The notes under the pieces were generated by a model. That model worked only from the letters and a program-made list of their open reading frames with translations. It was not told the origin of the DNA and made no database searches. Shown here in pieces: positions 32,701-44,700 of a stretch of 64,000 nt of DNA. The DNA is from Ahaetulla prasina. Lineage: Eukaryota; Chordata; Lepidosauria; Squamata; Colubridae. A program made the translations under genes and the position numbers. How positions within the stretch are numbered: the first letter of the stretch is position 1; each line of letters opens with the position of its first letter. Where the stretch lies: positions 175,512,502-175,576,501 of the forward strand of contig NC_080541.1 of NCBI RefSeq assembly GCF_028640845.1. The letters are read 5' to 3'.

Positions 32701-35700
32701 TGGCGGTTCGGAAGTCTAGGCGAAGGAGAAAATGATCCGACCATGACATTGGTTCTGTTACTAAATCGTCTAATACCAGATCATTTAACCACTGTCCAGA
32801 GATATAAATCAGATCCAGCATGCCTCCCCCCATGTGCGTAGGGCCATCATTTACTCGAATCAGGTCCAAGGCCGTCATGGAAGCCTGGAACTCCCGAGCT
32901 GCCGTCGATGCCAAGCCAACTGATGGCAAGTTGAAATCCCCCATGACTATAAGTCTGGGGGTCTCAACCGCCACAGCAGCCAGTACCTCCAACAGCTCGG
33001 GCAGGGCTGTGGTCACGCAGCAAGGAGCCAGGTGTATTAGGAATGGAAAATGTAACAAGTATTGACTACCTCTTCCTGACTTGTGGTTCCCATTAGATTT
33101 GTATTGAATTAATTATATAGACTCCTAGAGACGTATCAAGATTTAACTTAAGCTACAGGCTTAGTTCAGTAAAACAGATGGGGAACATGTGGCCCTCCAA
33201 ATGTTTGCTGAATTGCAGATGTCATCAGTGGTATGAAAAAGTGCTGGGGAGCCGATAGTGTAGTTTATATGGTCTGGGTTATCTCATAGAAATCTTCATC
33301 CCTTATACATATTCATATAGTTAGGGACAGGGGTGAAATGCTCTCGGTTCACACCGGCTCACCCGATTAGGTAGCGATGGCAGCTGCTGGTTCGGAGGAC
33401 CAGTAGCAAAAATCCCTGGCCCCACCTCCCCTGCCTCTGCTGAGCCGCATCATCAGCAGAGGTGTTTTTTTTTTACTTTTAAAAGTTTTTCTTCAGCTGA
33501 ACATGCCTTTAAAAGTAAAAAAAAAAACCTCTGATGATCGCGGGGCTGAGCAGAGATTATCAAAACCCTTTAAAAGTTTTTTTTAAAAAACCCTCTTCAG
33601 CTGAAGGGGAAAAAAAAACAAGAAAAAAAACCAGGTTTTAAAAGCCTCCTCTGGCAATCCCAGAGGAGTTTCCTGATCTTCTCAGGCTTTTAAATTTACT
33701 TTTTAACAGCCCCTACTTACAAGAGCCCCCACCAATGCCCAGCCAATTCCCCCTCCTCACTTACCTATAATTACAGCTCTTTCGGGCTGGCAACTATGCT
33801 TTCTTCAGCTACTGAAGAAAGAAAAAAAGCTTGCTTTGACTTCCTGCTTTGCTGGCTGAGGAACTCTGGGATTTGAAGTCCACAATAAAATAAAATAAAA
33901 TAATAAAATAAAATATTTGTGCAGCTTTCTGAGATTTGGTGTGTTTCTGTAGAGTTTCACTCTAACTACACAAAATCTCAGAAAGCTGTATGTGGCATTT
34001 TGTGTGTGTGTGTGTGTGTGTATGTATGTGTGAGTTGTGTGTGTGTAAAGTGTGAAAGTTGGTTTTTGAGCTTTTTGTGGCTGTGTGAAGTGCAGCTGCT
34101 TTTACATTGTATGTGAGTCAGCTGTGTTGTGTTTGTGTGTAAAGTGTGAAAGTTGGTTTTTGATATCTCATTGTTTTTTATACTTTGTTTATTATTTTTA
34201 TTATTTATTGTTATTGGCCACGCCCACCCAGTATCTGACCACCAAGCCACGCCCACCAATTAAGCCATGCCCACAGAACTGGTAGGGAAAATTTTTAGAT
34301 TTCACCCCTGGTTAGGGATTTACCAACAAACCCTATATCAGTTTAACATCTAGTCTCCAGGAAAAATACTCTGCAGAATTGTAGAATTATGAAACACCTT
34401 GCCTCTAAGGTTCAGAGAGAGACTACCTTGTTTGCAAAGTGGTTATTCTAAAAAAAACCTAACAATCTGGACAATGACCCAAGACTGCTATTGTAATTTA
34501 TTATTATTTATTTATTTATTTGATTTTTATACCGCCCTTCTCCCGAAGGACTCAGAGCGGTGTACAGGCAAAATAAAACAATACAATATACAGATTAAAA
34601 TACCATTTAAAAAACTTATTTAAATTAGCCTGAGATTAAAAATTTCCATACTAAAAAACCCAGTTTAAAAATTAATAAAATTTCCCATTAAAACTAATTT
34701 AAGCCAGCCCCGCGCGGATAAAGAGATGTGTTTTTAGTTCGCGACGAAATGTCCGAAGGTCAGGTATTTGACGTAGACCCGGGGGAAGCTCGTTCCAGAG
34801 TGTGGGCGCTCCCACAGAGAAGGCCCTTCCCCTGGGGGCCGCCAGCCGGCATTGTTTGGCAGACGGCACCCTGAGAAGTCCCTCTCTATGGGAGCGTACG
34901 GGTCGGTGGGAGGCGTGTGGTAGCAGCAGGCGGTCCCGTAAGTACCCAGGTCCTAAGCCATGGAGCGCTTTAAAGGTCATAACCAACACCTTAAAGTGCA
35001 CTCGGAAGGCCACAGGCAGCCAGTGCAGCCTCATGAGATCGGTGTTACATGGGAGCTACGTGTAGCTCCCTCTATAACCCGCGCAGCTGCATTCTGGACT
35101 AACTGAAGCCTCCGAGTGCACTTCAAGGGGAGCCCCATGTAGAGAGCATTACAGTAATCCAAGCGAGAGGTAACGAGCGCGTGAGTGAGTAATGTTCCTT
35201 TGTCTTGCATTAGTAATGTTATAAATTTGCATTGACTGTAGTATAAAACTTCTTGAGATTTTGGAAGTATTATGAAATAAAAAATTATATAATAACGCTG
35301 TTCATTGACTTTCTCACGGATGTGGATAAATAAAACAATAGATAAAACACTGATTTCATTCAGATTAGTCCTACTGTGTATTTTCCTACTAGTAAACCAT
35401 TAGGTCATAGCTTGAATTAACTATTTTAATGATGTTTAATGTTGAGATGATATATTCTGCATTATTATATATACCCGTACTATATTGAGATAGTGGTTAC
35501 AAAACAATTTTGAATTTTTTTTATGAATAAAGAACGTTCCTTTGAAGTTGCAAATGAGTTATTTTGACTTAAGTTATATTGAATGTAATTTCTCCTATTG
35601 CATGCCAATTAAAGTGATATAATAAATGAAAACATTCTATCTCATACTTTTTGTTCACACATTTTTACAAAACTATAATGATATTAAAGATTCCGATTTG

Positions 35701-38700
35701 ATGGCAATTTGAAGTTGCATTTGTTTCATAATTGTTTCCAAATTGTGTTTTGAAATATGTGACAACTTTCTAATCATTCTGGTTTTTGTTTTCTTTTGCA
35801 GCAACATCTAAACACAGACAGCATCTCTTCCAAAGGTAAAAGTGATTGACATGTTCCGTATATTTTCAGAACACCTCTTAGAAAGTATAGATTTTTATAA
35901 TTTCTTGATTGCAAAAAGATTTCAGCAAGGGGAAAAAAACCCTCTTGCTAGAATTCTAATGGTAGCTTTCTTCAGATTCAAGGGAGTATATTTTTCAAGC
36001 AAACAAAATATGGTTATGATTTAGGTATCCTGCTTTAACAGCATTATAGGGCTGGTGTGTTAGAGGCTAAATAGCCATGCAAGGAAAGTATTGAAGCACA
36101 GCACCATCTGGAAAGCTATAGATTCCTATCCTTCAGGCAGAACTTGGTCTGATTTAGTCTGACAGTTCTTAATGTTCACTTAATCTAATCAGTGGCAGTG
36201 CTATTTACCCCATTTCTAAAAACTGAAATTTAATCCAATTTTCAGGTCATTAGTTACTAACCAATAAAATTAGAACTAATTCTTTCTCCCAGGTTTGCAA
36301 TTTAAAAAAAACAAAAACATGAAGCAAAACAAGTTAGTGAAAAATAATCAATTAAAAATTACTATAATTAATTTCAGGGAGTCAGTTTGATATAGTGGTT
36401 AAAGCATCAGACTATAAACCAGGAGACTCTGAGTTCTAATCCTAGTCCTACCTACAAAGTTCTACCTATGAATTTTGAGGAAAAAATGACAATGAGGACC
36501 TAAAAACAATTTCTGTGTCTAAATTTGAAACATGAAGCTGATTGAAATAGAAGGTTTAGAGGAAAATATAAACATTCTGACTTCTATGTATTACATTTTA
36601 GATTCAGTTGCCTGTTTATGGAGTAGTTGTTAAAATGAGGATGAAAGGAAAAAATTATTTTTCATTAACTCAACTGGAATTTTATCTCCAGCAATTAAAA
36701 CAAAATAACACTAATGCTTCCATGCTTGCAAGCTTAGTTTAGTTCATTATTTTTCACCCCTGCAGCTGATTTGTTAGTGGGCAGAATAAATATTGGGAGT
36801 CCTGTTCCAACTCAGCCACAGACTGGACTACCACCCTTGCATTTCACATGTGGAATTCACCCGTGCTGTAGAATGGCTAATGAGGAACTTTCAACAATCA
36901 GCCAGCAACTACATTCACAAGCCCAGGTAATTTATACTGAGTAGATGCATAGTTCTTTTCTGTGGGACAGACATAAAGAATTAGATGCATACACATTTTG
37001 TTTCTCCTTCATTAAGGTTTTTGTGAAGTTGTCTGTAGTTTGGTGATCTCAAATTAATCAATTAAAACAATTTCACCAAAACATGAAGTGCTTTAAATCA
37101 GGGGTCTCCAACCTTGGCAACTTTAAGCCTGGAGGACTTCAACTCCCAGAATGCCCCAGTCAGCTTTGGGCAGCCAGCTTTGGGGGATTCTGGGATTTGA
37201 AGTCCTCCAGGCTTAAAGTTGTCAAGGTTGGAGACCCCTGATTTAAATGCTTTAAAACAGTTGAGTAATTGTGCTCAAAAAGGATAGCTCTGGCTTCCAA
37301 ACTACTGTTTAGTATTATTAGCCTGATTCATAATGCTAAGTTATAACATAGTTTTGTTCTAGGCTCTGTGCAGAAAGCAAAATGTATGGCTTATAAAAGC
37401 CACCAACACTACTTTTGTGGCATCTAGAAATCCTCCAAAGTAGACAGTCAAAATTCCAAACCAGTTTTAAGAGTGGATGAGAAAATTTTAGGTTTCAGAT
37501 GGAAACTTTAAGCACTGTAGAGACTAAAGCACCTATTTACAGCATAAAAACATTTACCTTCTCCGGAATTGGATTATCTTTGTGTTATGGACTAACTATT
37601 TGGATATGTTGACATTTGACCTCACAAACTGAATGTAGCCTTCAAGCCAAGTAAATTTTCACTCACATTGTTTGGATACTATGTGTAAGTTCAGCTATTA
37701 CAGCTTAACATTCTCATGGGACAAAATATTATGGCTTATTAAGTTGGGAAGATATAGAAGAGGATAGAGGGAAAGCTCACAAATGATAGCCATGAAAGGA
37801 AGAATTAAATTCAAAGTAAAAAGGAGATGCAAAGGAGGGAAATTATAAATATCTGAATTCTAATCATTTCAATTTTTCAAATCTTTTTCATTCTAGAACT
37901 TTTTGGAACATGTAATTAGGAGATGTTTACTTATACTATGGCTCTATTCTTCTTTCTGCCTCTTTAGATTATAGAGTCACTCACCCAAGCAGTATGTCGG
38001 CTCAAACAAGAGAAAGAACAGCAGCAGCAGAGTATCAATCACCTAGAAGGTATGAAAGATTAGCAGTTCTTTTTCCAAAGGGGTTCCTCTTTCTTTATTG
38101 TGACATCTATCTTTGAGACAAAACTTGTCTTCAGAATATTAAAGAAGCATGATCTTTTTTATCCGGTTCCCTTTTCTAAATATTTTTAAATATTTAGGAT
38201 GATTAAGAATGACTTTAAGAAGTTCACAGAAAAGTTCACTCTCTTATTTTTGAACATTGGTGAATTGGCAGGCAAAATATTTACCAAAAGAGACTTCTTG
38301 CAAACTAGAAGAAAGCCCTTAGGCATGTAATAAAAGCCTAGCATGGGGATTTGTGGCCTTTTTCAAAGTGAGGCCACATTTGTTAATTGAGTGGTACACT
38401 GGAGACTGAACTCCCCAAAGTAAGCAGGTCCTGGACTAACCCGAGTTTAAATTAAATTTATATTAAATATTAATATACTTCTTCCCAAAATTTCCATTTG
38501 ATCATATTAAAAAAACAATTCAAAGATAGTCTTTTAAGATTAGAAGTTATAGAACTGTAGTCTTGGTACATTCCACGCACACTGAATTAATCTCTTGAGA
38601 AAATAAAAAAGAAGAAGGTTTGAAGCAGATAATGGAGCAGATTCTAGTAGGAGGACATTATCTTCACAACCTGGTCCTACTTTGCTTGAGCCTATAAAGT

Positions 38701-41700
38701 AAATAATTAACAATTCAATAGCTTGAAAGTTTTCCCATCTTCAGATATAAACATGCATTATCAAAACAAAGCTGACACATTCCTTTGAATTTTCCAAACA
38801 GCTTCTCTAATCCCAGAAAACCTGTGATTCTGCCTCCCCTGCCCTAGTAAATTTAGTATTTACTATTTATGGTACCGTCATTGAAATATAGAGATCTGCC
38901 ATAATTAAAAATGAAAAAATGACTCAATTTCTACTCCCTTAGTTCAGAAACATACAATGGATTTAACATCATTTCAACCATTAGAAGAAATAATGAAAAT
39001 TAAAAGAGGTGGATGATATTGAATGGAGAGTTTTAGCAAAATTCAGAATTATATCCCACGCTTCATAAAAACTTGAGTTAATACTAAAATAAAAGCAAAA
39101 AATGGACTTTAAATAATAATCATTTGAGTACAGTACTATAGCCTTTCTCTATTTTTTTCTGATTATGTACTGAATATGAACATGTCACTGGCAAGGGAAG
39201 TGTATAAGTTTCTGTTTGTATTATTAAATGCCTCAGATACCTTCTTTCTGTAAATCCTTACTTTGTGACAATGAAATCTGTACATATGTATGAGTGCATA
39301 ATGTATTCTATAGTGAAAATCAATCGCTATGGAGAATGGTACCTAGATTCTAAGCTATGGAAATTCTTTTTTCTTAATTTTACTATCCAGTTTGTTTCTT
39401 CTACAAGTACGATTTTGGAGATTTTTTTCAACTTGTTATTGAAATGGGGATAAACCAATCTCCAGTAGAGTACTTAACACTAATAATAACTGACACTAAA
39501 GCCAAATATTGTTGTCTGTTCTAGCAGCTAGAATGTGTAGCCTGAGCTAATTTTATTTTTCCTATCCTGATTATTTATGCAGGTGAAATAAATCGCCTAC
39601 AGCACAATTCACCTGGTAGCTTTGAATCATTGCTGGGATATAGGATGGAAGGGTTGAAGAGTGAGCTCTGCAGCCTTCGACAACATGTGCTTCATCAGTC
39701 AGATGGGGATTGTACTCCTGATCTGTTTTCCTGTCCTGGTGTCATGCAAGATACGTTGGAGAGGTCAGCCATTTGAAATAACAAGCATAAATAACTTGGC
39801 AGGATAATATGGTAGGGAACAACAGCTATAGTTTTCTACTATTATCCAGAAGACATGCTTACTGGGATAAACATGCATCCCTATATGTCGAAGCTTGAGT
39901 GTACCATGAAACTGTTGGATTAGAAGGAATACATTTTTTCTCCTAATAGTGATTTTGACAATGATTTGCTTGTAATAGATAATATTAATGAGATGGCTTA
40001 TTATAATTAAGAATGAGTGAGCTTGTCTGTCCCAGACATTTCTAGCCCATGAAAAACAGCTGGGTAATTTACTATCTCTCAGGGCATTGGAATTGCAGCG
40101 AGCCTATTTGCTATTTTTCAAATTCTGCTAATAATTTAAATCTTGTGTTCATTTTCTAAGGGAGCTTGTATTTAGTTCAGAGAACTAGTCCTTGTCTTGT
40201 TGCTGATACTCCTGCTTTTCTTCTTATTCCAGTAAAAAACTCCTATGGCAAGAATATGAGTGCATCAAAAGAGAGATAGATCAGCTGAAACATAAACTTG
40301 GCAAGTAATGCTTGAGGTTCCTACTCCCATAGTCTCTCTTCTGCATCATGCAAAGGACCATTTATTGGTGGCCCTATTGAAGGAAAGAGGAAAAGAGCTT
40401 TAAAAAATTTATATTTTATCCATTAGATTGCCAAGAAGAGGAACTATACAATCAAGTTTCTGCAACTCATGAGATTAAGAGAATCCAAAATCGATACTGT
40501 AAGGTACAACTATAAATACTCTATTAAATACAATGATTTAATGCTAAGAGTGTTACCCCCACATAAAAAGTGAAATCAATCTTTGTCTAATAAAGCTTAT
40601 CTATATTACACACTCAAAAAAGTTGGAAGTGATGTGGAGGATCACAGTGTAGTTCTTAGCTAAATCTAAGAAATAAATGGAAACATTAACCATCTACTCA
40701 TGGCTCATTTGCCCAAACATCTTTTCTTCCTTAAAATAGTTTTTTTTATAATTTGGGGGGGGAGGAGCTACACAAAGCTGCTGTTAGTTTGGTTGTCTGT
40801 TTTTTCTTCTAGCATTATCAGGAATGTCTGAGTGCAGAAATAAGATGGAATAAGAGAAAAACATGATACAGAGACAGTACTATGCTGGGAATGAGCATAT
40901 GCAGCCATCAATATATTGTATTTTTCCAACTACATAAACATAATATAATATCATGGTAGCTGCCCTTTTAGCTTCCTCTTAAGGCTGGAATTTAGTCATA
41001 ATGTGTTATAAGAGTGTGAATATAATTTGCCAATTTGTTTTCTGTATAATATATTTTTTACTAATTGTACAGATGAGTAAATGGGGAATCATCTACTTAT
41101 AAGAAAAAATATCCTTTTAATTATTTCTTGTTCATCTTAAAAAACGAGATAAAAACTTATATTTACAACTACACTTTTATGTCCTTTCCAGATGTTGGAA
41201 GAATTAATAAACACTCATAAAGCTCAGGTTCAGGATTTTGGCAAAACAAGGAATGAAACTCAGAACACCCAACAGGAGCTTAATGTTGTCAAGTAAGCCA
41301 TTTTATACGGTGCTTTGTATGCTTTAGTGAACATGTGTTCATGTAGAGCTTCATGAGGGATTGGGGAGAAGAACATGGTGGTTAAATTCTGGTGGTTATT
41401 CTTGTCATTCAGAAGACAGTGTGGGTGGTAAAGGGGAAAAATGTCAAGTTAGGGACTAGCAGGCAATTGTCCACCAGGTGGCTCCCTGTTTACATAATTA
41501 GTTTACCAACAAAAGTGCCTGAGCACTCCATGAATTTGATGTATACAGAGAAAATTGATCGATAAATCAATCAAATATTGCAATTTTGAGCCTTTTGCCC
41601 TTAACATCAGCATCTGTCAAATAGGTTATGTTTCTGACCACAAGCACTACAAAATACTTAATTTTTTTATACTGCAACTCTTCGAATTCTTTAAAACTGC

Positions 41701-44700
41701 CCTGAATTTAAGTTCTTTTGGAACCAGTACTACTATGGATTTTATTTCTTTTAATCAGATCTACAGTGTCTGATCTAAAAGAACAGGTGAAATGTCTCAG
41801 CTTAGAAGAGAAGTATACTATGCAACCCAAGGAGGATAGCACTGATCTGGGTAAGTACTGGTTTGTACAATATTACAGAATAACAAGAGTTGGAAGACAC
41901 CTTGGGGGTCTTCTAGTCCAATCCCCTGCTCAGACAGGGAACCCCGTACCATTTCAGACAAATGGTTGCCAAATCTCTTCCTAAAAACTTTCAGTGTTGG
42001 AACATCCACAAATTCTGAAGGCAAATTCTGAAGGCAACACAGACCACTGTGTTGTGGTCTGCCAGCAGGCTGCGGAGCTGGCAGCGGAGTTGGATAGTGA
42101 GGAGACTGGGAAGGAACATGGGCCAATCCTGGAGTCTGGGGAAGGCTCGGACGAGGGCTCTTGTTGTGTCTCGCTCGCTCCCCCTGCCACAGCCGGGCCC
42201 GTCTTATCTCCTGCCAGACGCTGATAGTGCTGAAGAATGTCCTGGCATGCCTCCAGCCCTGGCACCATGCCCGGACAGGCTGAACAAACAAACCTCCCTC
42301 CGATAGCATGTGCGCCTGAAGCCAGCCATGAGCTGAGATTACCAACAGTTGGAGACGAAACGATGCAATGGATAGACCCATGCTTCCGGAGAATGGAGAG
42401 GCGACGTCACCAAAAGGAAGGGAGGGGCAGGCCTGGATAAGTGCTGAGTCATGGAGCCACACCCCATGGCCTATATAAAGGATCTGCTTTCTGGCATTCT
42501 CTGAGTCAGGCAAAGTCTAACTTGGATTGCTGAAGTCACATCCTAGTCTCCTGCCTGCCCTGAGAACTCTGACAGAACTTTGGCAAAGCTGCAGAGGCAT
42601 GCTTGATACAGACTTCCCCGACCCGGCCTCATATCCCCTAATCATCTTTATTGCTCTTCTCCATTTTCTTATCATGAGGGTTGTACCTGGTTGGAAGAGA
42701 TACACATGATCCTGTGTAAAACATTTGGCAACTCCAAATCTCAACCAGCAAATGCTCTGTCTTACACATTGGAAAAAAGAATCTGAACACCAAATACAAG
42801 CTCAATGGACATTACTTTGTAGATGACCCCACCCTGTTAAAGACCTTGGAGTTTTCATATCAAATGATCTAAGTGCCAAAGCCTACTGCAACTACATCGC
42901 AAAAAAGGCTTTAAGAGTTGTAAACTTAATCCTGCGTAGCTTCTTCTCCAGAAACACTAAACTACTAACCAGAGCATATAAAACATTTGCTAGACCAATT
43001 CTTGAATATAGTTCGCCTGTCTGGAACCCATACCTCATTTCGGACATTAATACAATTGAGCTTGTCCAGAAATATTTTACAAGAAGAGTTCTCCACACTT
43101 CTGATTACAACAAAATACCTTATGCCACCAGACTTAAAATCCTGGTTTTAGAAAATTTAGAACTTTGCCATCTTCAACATGACCTGAGTTTAACTCATAG
43201 AATCATCTATGTACTTCCTGTTGAAGACTACTTCAGCTTCAATCGCAACAATACACGAGCACATAATAGATTTAAGCTTAATGTGAACCGTTCCAAACTT
43301 GATTGCAGAAAATATGACTTCAGTAACAGAGTTGTTAATACCTGGAATACACTACCAGACTCTTCCCAAAATCCCCAAAGCTTTAACCAAAAACTATCTA
43401 CTATTGACCTTACCCCATTCCTAAGAGGTCTGTAAGGGGCGTGCATAAGAGCACAAGCGTGCCTACTGTTCCTGTCCTAATGTTCCCTTTAATTGTATCC
43501 AATTCGTATAGTTATTACATACTTATGCTTATATATATGCTTATATGTTGTATAGTTATTTCATGCTTATGCCTATATATACTGTTGTGACAAATAAAAT
43601 AAATAAAAATAAATAAATAAATTGTATAATCAAGGAAATGGTCTGACATAAGCTAGACACACTAATACTTGGGATCTACCTTAAATGTAACCTGGACTCT
43701 TACCAGTCAACAATAGAACATGGTTGCTAGTTAGCTATTAATTTATTATTTAATAATTATTTAGTTAGCTATTAATTTATTTGATATATAGCTCTCTTTT
43801 CTAATCTGGGAAATACTTAAAATGAAATGTTTAGAAAAATAAAATCATTCAATAATTTATGTAAGAGATGTGCCAATGCAGATTTTCTAAATAGGGAGGA
43901 AGTGAGAGCAAAATGCAACTTCTAAGGATTGTTCAGTAGTCTGAAATTAATCCAGGAGGAAGCTTTCTTCAATGTGCTAGAAAGGAGTGCCTTTGGCAGT
44001 GGAGACAAATATGCAAAGGCCCCCTCTACAAGGGTCCTTTCCTATTTTATTTAAAAATTAAGATAAATTATAGATCTTAACAATCAGACCAAATTGTAAT
44101 GGGAGAATCAGGTCCAAAGCCATTTAAAACTTCAAAAATCAATGTTAGCTGCTTAAATTGTGCCTGGTAAGCAGCTAGCAATCAATGTAAAACTTTTGGT
44201 ACAAGCATCCTATGTTCCCTGTGTTTTATACTAGTTAGCACCCTCTTACCTTCTTTTGCTAATGACATTCAAGTTCCAAAGAGCTATGGTTACTATGATA
44301 CAGCCTTCTGGTTCCTAGAGAATATATATGATAATCTCTCTTTTTCCCAGTGAGGGACTGGCAAGAGATGGGGCAATTTTCTAATATCCCCAGTGAATTA
44401 AAGGCAGAAAATAATTTAATTTTGACTCTGTTTTCTAGAATTATCTGCTTATATATATCAGTAATAAGATAGATACTTCCAATTAGTCCAATTTTTAATC
44501 TGCTTTTATTTTGAACAGCAAGCTAGAAATCCATTACTAATTTAAAATGACCCTCCGGCAATGACAGTAATTCAATATAATCTTTTAACTAGTGTCCTTT
44601 AATATAATCTGAAAAATATCATACCTTGTAACTTTCCTTTCTTTGAATACTAATGTTTGTATAACATAAAAATATTTCCTAATTGCTTCATGTTGCAAAT

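Noticed and set aside
40301..40310. Ordinary GT donor at 40305 for coding exon 6 of the coiled-coil gene
   Set aside because: It shifts the frame into exon 7 and meets a stop; the GC donor at 40301 keeps the frame.
41818..42513. 231-codon minus-strand frame
   Set aside because: It crosses a CR1 3' end and an LTR-like sequence in the antisense direction and has no domain.
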